Shown here: piece after piece, positions 42,291 to 51,159 of the stretch
How the letters are laid out: the number at the start of each line of letters is the position of its first letter
Numbering within the stretch: the first letter of the stretch is position 1
Assembly: GCA_016281605.1 (NCBI GenBank)
Contig: JAEEJA010000001.1
Location: 46,067 to 110,066, forward strand
DNA length: 64,000 nt
Direction of reading: 5' to 3'
From: Lachnospiraceae bacterium
GTDB taxonomy: Bacteria > Bacillota > Clostridia > Lachnospirales > Lachnospiraceae
Program-made: the position numbers and the translations under genes
Notes under the pieces: model-generated
Told to the model about the DNA's origin: nothing
Databases searched by the model: none
What the model saw: the letters and a program-made list of their open reading frames with translations, nothing else

Positions 42291-43577
42291 TTATGACTTG
42301 ATTGCATCAAATCCCTTTTCAAGATCTGCAATAATATCATCTATATGCTCAACACCGATTGAAAGACGAATGGTATTAGGCTTAATCCCGATTTCCAAAA
42401 GTTCTTCCTCCGGAAGTTGAGAATGTGTGGTAGATGCCGGATGGATAACTAAGCTCTTAACATCTGCAACATTGGCAAGAAGAGAGAAGATCTCAAGATT
42501 ATCAATAAATTTCCAAGCTTCTTCCTGCCCGCCTTTTATATCAAATGTAAAGATTGATCCACCACCATTTGGGAAATATTTCTTATATAATTCGTAATCA
42601 GGATGATCCTTTAGCGAAGGATGATTTACCTTTTCTACTTGTGGATGATTACTTAAATATTCAACAATTTTTTTTGTATTTTGTGCATGTCTGTCAAGAC
42701 GAAGAGAGAGAGTTTCTACACCCTGAAGAAGTAAAAATGCATTGAAAGGCGATATGCTTGCACCCGTATCTCTTAAAAGAATTGCTCTTATATAAGTTAC
42801 AAAAGCTGCAGGACCTAGTGCATCGTAAAATGATAATCCATGATAACTTGGATTTTGTTCAGTGATATTGGGATAATTACCACTTGCTTTAAAATCAAAT
42901 CTACCTGATTCAACTATAATTCCTCCTAATGTTGTTCCATGTCCACCGATAAATTTTGTAGCTGAGTGAACTACGATATCTGCTCCGTGTTCAATCGGTC
43001 TTATAAGATATGGAGTTCCAAATGTATTATCAACAACTAGCGGAAGTCCGTGCTTATGTGCTATTTTTGCTATCGCATCAATATCCGGTATATCACTGTT
43101 TGGATTTCCAAGAGTTTCTAAGTAAATAGCTCTTGTATTTTTCTTTATTGCATTTTCAACTTCTGTTAAATCATGAGCATTTACAAATGTTGTTTCTACT
43201 CCATACTGCGGAAGAGTATAAGAAAGAAGATTATAACTTCCTCCGTATATTGTTTTCTGTGCAACTATGTGTCCACCATTTGCTGCAAGAGCTTCGATGG
43301 TATATGTAATTGCTGCCGCTCCGGATGCAACTGCCAAAGCTGCGCTTCCTCCTTCAAGTGCTGCAAGTCTTTTTTCTAATACTTCCTCTGTTGAGTTTGT
43401 TAATCTTCCATATATATTTCCTCCTGCAGAAAGGCTAAATCTGTCTGAAGCATTTTGACTGTCATGGAAAACATAAGAGGCAGTCTGGTAAATCGGAACT
43501 GCTCTTGAATCTGTAGCCGGGTCTGCCTTCTCCTGTCCTACGTGTAACTGTAATGTTTCAAATTTATATGTACTCAT
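42291..43577 (-). CDS. metY: O-acetylhomoserine sulfhydrylase/aminocarboxypropyltransferase (MetY-like)
   Basis: YKFETLQLHVGQEKADPATDSRAVPIYQTASYVF; VHSATKFIGGHGTTLGGIIVE PLP lysine. Confidence 0.92.
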   Translation of the reverse strand: MSTYKFETLQLHVGQEKADPATDSRAVPIYQTASYVFHDSQNASDRFSLSAGGNIYGRLTNSTEEVLEKRLAALEGGSAALAVASGAAAITYTIEALAANGGHIVAQKTIYGGSYNLLSYTLPQYGVETTFVNAHDLTEVENAIKKNTRAIYLETLGNPNSDIPDIDAIAKIAHKHGLPLVVDNTFGTPYLIRPIEHGADIVVHSATKFIGGHGTTLGGIIVESGRFDFKASGNYPNITEQNPSYHGLSFYDALGPAAFVTYIRAILLRDTGASISPFNAFLLLQGVETLSLRLDRHAQNTKKIVEYLSNHPQVEKVNHPSLKDHPDYELYKKYFPNGGGSIFTFDIKGGQEEAWKFIDNLEIFSLLANVADVKSLVIHPASTTHSQLPEEELLEIGIKPNTIRLSIGVEHIDDIIADLEKGFDAIKS

Positions 43578-43677
43578 AGCTTTAATCTCCTTTCATTTGG
43601 AAAATATTTATTATTTGTTCGATGGGTTTATAATAGCACCACATAAGCATTTTGAAAATTCATTTGGTTTTATCGTA

Positions 43678-43700
43678 AGTGATAGTCTTTACTTATCACT
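43678..43700. promoter_or_regulatory. Palindromic operator-like site upstream of metY
   Basis: AGTGATA-gtctttact-TATCACT. Confidence 0.4.
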
Positions 43701-43740
43701 ATGATTACGTATTATCTATGCAAAAATACTTAACTTTTTA

Positions 43741-44745
43741 TTACTGAACTTTTACATCCAATGGATACATATTTGTACTGAGATACTTCATACCATTGTC
43801 TGCAAGTATTACCACTATATTTTTTCCGGCATTTTCAGAACGCTTACCTACTATTGTTGCTGCCAAAAGAGCTGCAGCAGCTGATTGACCCAAAAATACT
43901 CCATCTGTACGTGCAAGTTCGCGTCCAACTGCATATGCATCTTCGCCCTTAATGTCAATGCATTCATCGTAATCAAATCCCACAATAAATGGAGCTTTTG
44001 CTTCATCAGGAAAACCCGGATCTCCAAATGGTGCTGTACCATCAAGTGTCTGAGGATTTTCAGATCCTCCCGGTCTTGAGGTAGGATCCGCCTGAACTGC
44101 AATTATTTTTATATCCGGATTCTTCTCTCTGAAATACTTTGATAAGCCTGTGATTGTTCCGGCAGTACCGGACGTGGCAACTAATATATCTACTTTTCCA
44201 TCTGCATCTTCCCATATTTCCGGTCCTGTAGTTTCATAATGAATTCCAGGGTTCGCTTCATTGGCAAGCTGATTAATGAAATAATGTTTTGTTGGCTGCG
44301 AATCGCAATAGGCCTGAATAGCATCCTGATAGAATTGCGTTGTAAATGTTCCATTTGTCAATGCTTCCGGCACTCCCGGTACATCAAACATACTCTTTAA
44401 GTTAGCTCCATAAGCCCTAAGCATCTTTTGTCTTTCTTCAGACTGCCCCGGTTCAAGAAAAACTGTAAGTTTGTATCCTCTACTTGCTGAGAATGCAGCA
44501 AGACCAATGCCTGTGTTACCGGATGTATTTTCAACAATTGTATCTCCTGGTTTTAAAATTCCATTCTTCTCTGCTGCCTTGATCATATTTAATGCTGCTC
44601 TGTCTTTAACTGATCCGGAAGGATTAAAATATTCTAATTTTCCTAAAATCTTTGCTTTTATATCATTTTTTTCTTCATAATTCACAAATTCAAATAATGG
44701 TGTATGTCCTACAAGTTCCTCAATATTTGTTATTATTTTTCCCAT
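43741..44745 (-). CDS. Cysteine synthase-family PLP enzyme (paralog 1)
   Basis: [53 protein letters not shown]. Confidence 0.88.
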   Translation of the reverse strand: MGKIITNIEELVGHTPLFEFVNYEEKNDIKAKILGKLEYFNPSGSVKDRAALNMIKAAEKNGILKPGDTIVENTSGNTGIGLAAFSASRGYKLTVFLEPGQSEERQKMLRAYGANLKSMFDVPGVPEALTNGTFTTQFYQDAIQAYCDSQPTKHYFINQLANEANPGIHYETTGPEIWEDADGKVDILVATSGTAGTITGLSKYFREKNPDIKIIAVQADPTSRPGGSENPQTLDGTAPFGDPGFPDEAKAPFIVGFDYDECIDIKGEDAYAVGRELARTDGVFLGQSAAAALLAATIVGKRSENAGKNIVVILADNGMKYLSTNMYPLDVKVQ

Positions 44746-44772
44746 TATCTTTACCTCACTTTCTATAATTCA

Positions 44773-46161
44773 TTAATCAAATATTTCTTTGTATGGATCT
44801 TCCAAATAAATCGGATAATAATCACCTGAGTCCAAATACTGTGCTAAAGCTATAAGCGATGCAGCACAACCGGTGCTTCCATGATAAAGTCCGGTATAAG
44901 CATCAGAAGTCCACGGTTCGTGCCTGTTCCATGCTGTATACCAGTTAGTATAATGTTTCTTATCATCATAGGTTGACTCACCTATTAAGGTCTCCGCTGC
45001 CTCTTTAGCAGCTTTTAAATAAATATCTTCATTGGTCAGCTTATGGATATTTATAAAATGCTCAACCATACCAGCCGCTCCACAGCAGTAGCAGTTGGTT
45101 CTCCAATATCCTTCAGAATGTTTTTGTGGGGCTCCGGTTGCCAGGATTCCATTTGTAAGTTTAATAACAAAATCCTTATACTTCTCTTCGCCTGTAATTT
45201 CGTATAATTTAAAGAACAATCTGGATGTCCCGATTGGACCCTGACATACACCCAGGTAGAATAAATCTTTAAGATACGTATCATTGTACGGAATTAACGC
45301 AGCATCTTTATCCTCTGAATATACTGCAAGACCCTCTATATAATCTGCTGCTCCCTTTGCAATACTTAAGAATTCTTCATCCTTTGTATATTCATATGCT
45401 GTAGCCATAATATATCCTGATCCTGCCGCACCATATTCGAAGCCCGGAAAATAACCCCCCGCTTTTCCTATTGTTGGAAAACTTTCCGTATCCATAACAT
45501 ACCAGCGATAGCCACCATTTGGTGCATTTTCTTTTTGATTTGCAACATATGTTGCAGCTTTCTTTGCAATGTTCAAATAATTCTCAACGCCATACCTTTT
45601 ATAGACATCCAGCAGATATAATATAAGACCGCCTTCGCCCAATATCCCATAAAATCCATACCAGGTAAGACCGACCTCTTCTTCATGTGCTGAATCAACT
45701 AAGTCATTTGTTACCTTTATAGCGAAATCTTTATATTTCTCATCGCCTGTAATATCATATAGTTTACTTGCTGCGTATGCACCTCCCGCAGGTCCGTTTA
45801 AGAAACCAATCTCGGCTCCCTCCAGGTATTTTGTTTTTGCTATAAAGTTTTCTTTTCCTTTATAATGTGAAATAACATAGTTAATACTTCTCTTTGCATG
45901 AAGCAAATAGGTTTCATCGTTAGTTGATTTATAAAGTCGTAGAAAGAAAAGTGCTACGCCTGCTCCCCCGCCATATATTCCTGTCTTGGAAAGTAACAGT
46001 TCATCATCTGCAACCTCTTTGCCGGGTTTAATGTCATAATACTCTGTATCACCTTCTATGTGACAGTAGTTTTCAAGCCATTTTAAGGTTTCTTTTGCCT
46101 TTTTAATAAGGTCTTCACCGGTTAATGGTTCAAATCTCTTTATCCAGTTGGACTTACTCAT
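44773..46161 (-). CDS. LanC-like (lanthionine synthetase C family) protein
   Basis: Repeated toroid GxxxGxxG motifs (GFLNGPAGGAYAASKLYD, GFEYGAAGSGYIMATAYEYT, GVCQGPIGTSRLFFKLYEIT), NCYCCGAAG and YHGSTGCAAS near Zn-ligand positions. Confidence 0.8.
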   Translation of the reverse strand: MSKSNWIKRFEPLTGEDLIKKAKETLKWLENYCHIEGDTEYYDIKPGKEVADDELLLSKTGIYGGGAGVALFFLRLYKSTNDETYLLHAKRSINYVISHYKGKENFIAKTKYLEGAEIGFLNGPAGGAYAASKLYDITGDEKYKDFAIKVTNDLVDSAHEEEVGLTWYGFYGILGEGGLILYLLDVYKRYGVENYLNIAKKAATYVANQKENAPNGGYRWYVMDTESFPTIGKAGGYFPGFEYGAAGSGYIMATAYEYTKDEEFLSIAKGAADYIEGLAVYSEDKDAALIPYNDTYLKDLFYLGVCQGPIGTSRLFFKLYEITGEEKYKDFVIKLTNGILATGAPQKHSEGYWRTNCYCCGAAGMVEHFINIHKLTNEDIYLKAAKEAAETLIGESTYDDKKHYTNWYTAWNRHEPWTSDAYTGLYHGSTGCAASLIALAQYLDSGDYYPIYLEDPYKEIFD

Positions 46162-46350
46162 CTGTTTTCTTACCTTTCATTAGTTTCTATATAAGTAGCC
46201 TTTGTATTTTCTTTTACAACGGTCTCAACATCAGCTGTCTTTCAATGAAAACAGTTGTATTCACAAAACTCTCAACAAGGACATAATTTAAGCGGCAACG
46301 GAAGGATCAGCGTTATTGATGAATCGATAAAATTAATATAGAATTTCCAC

Positions 46351-47541
46351 TTATCTTTCCCCAAAACAATTTTTTATTCTATCCAGTGCTTCAACAAGAA
46401 CACTTCTAGGGCATGCAACATTAATCCGCTGAAATCCTGACCCTGTTTTACCAAATATCCTTCCACTGTCCAGCCAAAGGTTCGCTTTGTTTACAATCCA
46501 ATCATCAACTGCCTTGGCATCAATTCCGGTTTCTCTAAAATCAAGCCATATCAAATAGGTTCCTTCCGTTGGAACTAACCTTATTCCTGTAAGCTTTTCT
46601 TCGATATAATCCTTTGTAAAATCAAGGTTTTCCTTAATATATTTTTTCACTGCCTCATACCATTCATCACCGTAAGTATAGGCAGCCTCTGTTGCTGCAA
46701 TTCCAAAACGATTCGGCTCATCAAGTCCTGATACATCATACTGCTTTACAAACTTATGCTTTAATTCTCTGTTTGGAATAAATATATTTGACTGCTGTAC
46801 ACCTGCTAAATTAAAGGTCTTACTTGGTGCTGTCGCAGTAATGGTAAACTCTCTAAACTCCGGCTTAATCTCCTGGAAAACGTGATGTGTACCACTCCAG
46901 ATAAAGTCAAAATGAATCTCATCACTAAACACAATCACTTTATATTTCTTACAAATCTCACCAAGCTTTTCTAACTCTTCTTTCTTCCATACTCTTCCAA
47001 CCGGATTGTGTGGATTGCAAAGAATAAATAGCTTTACATCATGTTCCTTTATTTTATTTTCAAAATCATCGAAGTCGATTGTATAGTGTCCCTCTCCATC
47101 ATAGCGCAAATCATTGCTAACCAGCTTTCTGTCATTTTGAAGTATGATATTGCTAAATGGATAATAGACCGGCTGCTGAATAATCACCGAATCACCAATA
47201 TTGGTATATGCTCTAATTGCATTTGCAATGGCAAAGCACACACCTGGCGTATGCACGTGCCACTCCGGTAATACCTCCCAATCGTGATGTCTTTTCATCC
47301 AGCCTGCAACTGCCTCAAAAAATCCATCTCCCTTTTGAATATTTGTGTAACCGTAAATATTATGCGCTACAACTTCTGTCAAAGCATCCTCTACATATGA
47401 GGTTGTCTTAAAGTCCATATCCGCCACCCAAAGAGATAATACATCCTCCGGATATCCGCGTTTTACGGCAAAGTCGTATTTTAAGCATTTTGTTCCTTTT
47501 CGATCTATTATTTTATCAAAATCAAGATTTCTTTCTGGCAT
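46351..47541 (-). CDS. MalY/PatB-type aminotransferase / cystathionine beta-lyase
   Basis: VLSLWVADMDFKTTSYV, NPHNPVGRVWKKEEL, VFSDEIHFDFIW, TATAPSKTFNLAGVQQSN. Confidence 0.92.
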   Translation of the reverse strand: MPERNLDFDKIIDRKGTKCLKYDFAVKRGYPEDVLSLWVADMDFKTTSYVEDALTEVVAHNIYGYTNIQKGDGFFEAVAGWMKRHHDWEVLPEWHVHTPGVCFAIANAIRAYTNIGDSVIIQQPVYYPFSNIILQNDRKLVSNDLRYDGEGHYTIDFDDFENKIKEHDVKLFILCNPHNPVGRVWKKEELEKLGEICKKYKVIVFSDEIHFDFIWSGTHHVFQEIKPEFREFTITATAPSKTFNLAGVQQSNIFIPNRELKHKFVKQYDVSGLDEPNRFGIAATEAAYTYGDEWYEAVKKYIKENLDFTKDYIEEKLTGIRLVPTEGTYLIWLDFRETGIDAKAVDDWIVNKANLWLDSGRIFGKTGSGFQRINVACPRSVLVEALDRIKNCFGER

Positions 47542-47602
47542 ATGAATTACTTCCTCTAATTTAATACTGATACACAATAGCTATTGGCTCGCTTCTCTCT
47601 CA

Positions 47603-48775
47603 CTAAATATACTGTGCCTTATAGCCATCATACGAATCTATAGCGTATTTTAAATCTGCAATCAAATCCTTTGCAGACTCAATTCCAACCGACATACGAA
47701 GCACACAATCTGTGATTCCATTCGCTATTCGCTCCTCCTCCGGTACGTCAGCATGTGTCTGGGTATAGGGATAAGTGAGAAGCGTTTCCACTCCTCCAAG
47801 GCTCTCAGCAAAAGGAATGAGCTTAGTGTATTTTAAAATATGCTTTGTAAGGGCTGCACTTTCCACTTCAAAGGTTAACATTGCTCCAAAGCCTCTTGCC
47901 TGCTTTTTACTAATCTCGTAGCTTTCTGTTCCTTCAATTCCCGGATAATAAATATTCTTTACCATTGGCTCCGACTGCAAATACTTTACAATTTCAAATG
48001 CATTTTTCTGCGCCCTTTCCATACGAATTCCAAGCGTCTTTATTCCTCGAAGAATCAACCAGCTATCAAATGGTGCAAGTCCTGAGCCAACTGTTTTTAT
48101 TATAAAACGTAATTTTTCTAAAATATCATCTCTATTTGCTACCACAAAGCCCGCAATGGTATCATTGTGACCACCTAAGTATTTGGTTCCACTATGAATA
48201 ACAACATCTGCGCCAAGATTAAGTGGATTTTGGAAATATGGTGATAAAAATGTATTATCTACTATCAATAATAAATCATGCTTTTTTGCAATAGCGGCAA
48301 CCCTTTCGATATCAATGACACGCATCATAGGATTGGTCGGAGTTTCCACATATATTGCCCTTGTGTTTTCCTTTATATAACCTTCTACATCCTCTTTGCT
48401 ACAATTAATTCTGGTAAATTCAATACCATTTTTTAAATTGATATTATCAAACAAACGAATACTTCCACCGTAAAGGTCTGCATCTGTAATCAAGTGATCC
48501 CCCGGTTTAAATATCTCCATTAAAGCTGTAATTGCTGCCATTCCACTCGAAAACGCCAGTGCATCCGTACCATTTTCCAATGCTGCAACCATCTTTTCCA
48601 ACTGCTGTCTTGTTGGATTCTGCAATCTTGAATAATCAAACCCTGTGCTCTGTCCCACCTCCGGATGTGCGTATGTTGCAGTCTGATAAATTGGGTAAGT
48701 GATTGAACCATAATGTTCCCCATACCCCTCTTCACTTTCTATATGCAAACACTTTGTATCGATATCTAAACTCAT
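47603..48775 (-). CDS. Cystathionine gamma-synthase/gamma-lyase family PLP enzyme
   Basis: TKCLHIESEEGYGEHYGSITYPIYQTATYAHPE; VIHSGTKYLGGHNDTIAGFV. Confidence 0.9.
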   Translation of the reverse strand: MSLDIDTKCLHIESEEGYGEHYGSITYPIYQTATYAHPEVGQSTGFDYSRLQNPTRQQLEKMVAALENGTDALAFSSGMAAITALMEIFKPGDHLITDADLYGGSIRLFDNINLKNGIEFTRINCSKEDVEGYIKENTRAIYVETPTNPMMRVIDIERVAAIAKKHDLLLIVDNTFLSPYFQNPLNLGADVVIHSGTKYLGGHNDTIAGFVVANRDDILEKLRFIIKTVGSGLAPFDSWLILRGIKTLGIRMERAQKNAFEIVKYLQSEPMVKNIYYPGIEGTESYEISKKQARGFGAMLTFEVESAALTKHILKYTKLIPFAESLGGVETLLTYPYTQTHADVPEEERIANGITDCVLRMSVGIESAKDLIADLKYAIDSYDGYKAQYI

Positions 48776-48852
48776 AAATCTACAACCTTCCATTTTCATC
48801 TACTTACCTGGGTCTATAACTAAGCGCCACCTTGCTGTTTAATTGCCACAAT

Positions 48853-49266
48853 TTAACCAACCTTTCTATCAATCAAATCCTGCAATGTTGTTTTTTCTAA
48901 AACATCATTTAATGCATCATACATTTTTTTCCAAAGCGGAAGACATATACTTTCACATTTGTATTCAAACACTTCTTCATTTTGTAAGGAGTTATCAGTT
49001 GTACAGAAATCTCCTTCTAAGCATTTTATTATTTCACCAACAGTATAACCATTTGGCGTTCTTGCCAATCGGTATCCCCCCTCTGCACCTCTTGCACTAA
49101 TAACTTTATTATTGCAACGTAACTTGGCAACAATGCTCTCCAGATACTTTTCAGATAATCCTTCCTGCTCTGCAATATCTTTCAGTCTTACAAAGTTTTC
49201 CCCTTGATATAATGCAAGAAAAACCATTATCTTTAACCCATTTTTACCCTTAGTTGTTACAAGCAT
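48853..49266 (-). CDS. Rrf2-family transcriptional regulator (CymR/IscR-like)
   Basis: KGKNGLKIMVFLALYQGENFVRLKDIAEQEGLSEKYLESIVAKLR...ISARGAEGGYRLAR; Cys-rich C-term. Confidence 0.92.
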   Translation of the reverse strand: MLVTTKGKNGLKIMVFLALYQGENFVRLKDIAEQEGLSEKYLESIVAKLRCNNKVISARGAEGGYRLARTPNGYTVGEIIKCLEGDFCTTDNSLQNEEVFEYKCESICLPLWKKMYDALNDVLEKTTLQDLIDRKVG

Positions 49267-49294
49267 AACACCACTCTTTCTTCACCACAACCAG

Positions 49295-49717
49295 TCACAT
49301 TTTTCTAAGTGATTCATGATTATCAATTTTGCCAAAATAAAATGAAATTTTCTCGAGCGCTTCCGCTACTGAACATTCCACATCAAAAACAGAGATTGCT
49401 TTTTTTTCAAATTGCTTTTGTGCCTGAAAACCAATCTTTTTACAAACCACAGATCTGCAATCTGAAATGATTGAAACTCTGGATATAACATCCTCAGGTC
49501 CGCCACAGGCATTTCCCTGACCATCACAACCATTTCCTGATCCACCACAACCTTTCCTGTCACCGCATTGTGAAGATGTTTTTTCTTCCGATACAATTCT
49601 TTCTTCTAATAATTTTATTTCCTCGTCCACTTCGTATATTAAAAATTTGCTCACTTCACCAAATTTCAAATCTACATTCATTCCATCTGAAGAACCTATC
49701 GCTATTTTATATGACAT
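49295..49717 (-). CDS. NifX-like protein with Cys-rich insert
   Basis: KIAIGSSDGMNVDLKFGEVSKFLIYEVDE; insert SSQCGDRKGCGGSGNGCDGQGNACGG. Confidence 0.8.
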   Translation of the reverse strand: MSYKIAIGSSDGMNVDLKFGEVSKFLIYEVDEEIKLLEERIVSEEKTSSQCGDRKGCGGSGNGCDGQGNACGGPEDVISRVSIISDCRSVVCKKIGFQAQKQFEKKAISVFDVECSVAEALEKISFYFGKIDNHESLRKM

Positions 49718-49752
49718 AGTTTTCCTTTCATATCTGAACGAATCTGTTCAGA

Positions 49753-49791
49753 GCCACATCTCGAAAATCCTTCGAATTTTCGAGATATGGC
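49753..49791 (-). terminator. Long intercistronic hairpin between nifK-like and nifX-like genes
   Basis: Minus GCCATATCTCGAAAAT-tcgaagg-ATTTTCGAGATGTGGC, 16 bp with one U-G wobble; no clear U-run. Confidence 0.55.
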
Positions 49792-49859
49792 TTATCCTTA
49801 AAAACCGAGCATTTTTATTCTGCTTAATGAAATTTTGCTTGGCTCAAAACAGTTACACT

Positions 49860-51158
49860 TTAATTAAATCTGGATACTGCCACAGTGTAGATATCTTCTA
49901 TCAAACGTATACCACCTGTGTAACCTACATAGGAATTATCAAAAACAACCTTATCCTGTACAGGATAAGCTATATTTAAAAAGTTTCCCTTCAATTCCTC
50001 AGTAACCTCTTTCTCATAATATCCACCTAACACAAGTGGATAGCCATGATAGTCGTGCTGCCGAATCTCACTATGAATCTTAAAGCCATCTGTTTCGAAT
50101 GAAACCTCTGCCTCAAGTCCATAATTTAACTTTTTAAACTCTTCCTTAATACTTTCTCTTACATTCTTTGGCGTGTCATCCACCACAAACTGCTTTGCCG
50201 GAACAAGTCCCAAATCATTTGCAAGGAATTTTGTAATTCCGAGTGCATAATGCGCATCTGAAACCACTGTAAACTGCTTATTAATAACACGATTTTCAAG
50301 GAAAAGATCTGCATAACGTTCAATTAGATAATAATAATAATCCTCATGCTCCTTGATTACATACTCAACCTTTGCTTCATCAACACCCGCAAATTTACCA
50401 ACCTCTCTTAAAAACCTGCTGGTTTCTGTCGCTCCAATAGGTAATGTCTTATAATGCAAGTATGGTGTACCAAACTTGCGCTCCATTTTCTTTACATTTG
50501 AGAGCCCCACCCAAGGTGAAACAAGTAAATTGAATTCAGCATCCGGAATCTTATTAATATTTTCAATCCCTCTCTTATATCCAAAGATTGTATTAGGGAT
50601 AAGACCAAGTTCACTAATTAGTTTTTCTAATTCACGAAGATTTCCAAGCCAAAACAAATCTTGATATGGAACATCAGCCCAAATATTTACAAGTCCCTTT
50701 TGCTTCTTATCTGATTTCTTTAAATACTGCTCAATAATCGAATCTACAACCTGTTCATGTCCCTTATAATTATTTCCCTTGAAACCAGCAGTTGGTGCAT
50801 AAAGAACAGGCTTTGGTGCATCTTCAAATCTTGATACAACCTCACCGGAATCATCTCCTACAATTTCCGGAATACATCCTGTTAATACTACATATAAATC
50901 TGCATCAATTACTTTAAGTGCATTTTCAATTGTTGAGTCAAGCTTCTTTACGCCACCAAATACAACATCCTTCTCGTTGATACTTGTACAAGGAAAAATA
51001 TTTGGTGAAAAATATCCCGAGCTACCTATAGATTCCGATAACTTCTGTGCGCAACCAGGTCCTGAATGAAGTATTGGCAAAGCACGGTCAATTGCCTGAA
51101 CTGTCTGCATTGCACCAAGTGCACATTTATAACGCTGTTTATCTAATAATTTTGCCAC
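49860..51158 (-). CDS. Nitrogenase component 1 type oxidoreductase, NifK-like
   Basis: RYKC, HSGPGCA, LTGCIPEIVGDDS P-cluster-type cysteines. Confidence 0.88.
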   Translation of the reverse strand: MAKLLDKQRYKCALGAMQTVQAIDRALPILHSGPGCAQKLSESIGSSGYFSPNIFPCTSINEKDVVFGGVKKLDSTIENALKVIDADLYVVLTGCIPEIVGDDSGEVVSRFEDAPKPVLYAPTAGFKGNNYKGHEQVVDSIIEQYLKKSDKKQKGLVNIWADVPYQDLFWLGNLRELEKLISELGLIPNTIFGYKRGIENINKIPDAEFNLLVSPWVGLSNVKKMERKFGTPYLHYKTLPIGATETSRFLREVGKFAGVDEAKVEYVIKEHEDYYYYLIERYADLFLENRVINKQFTVVSDAHYALGITKFLANDLGLVPAKQFVVDDTPKNVRESIKEEFKKLNYGLEAEVSFETDGFKIHSEIRQHDYHGYPLVLGGYYEKEVTEELKGNFLNIAYPVQDKVVFDNSYVGYTGGIRLIEDIYTVAVSRFN

Positions 51159-51159
51159 C

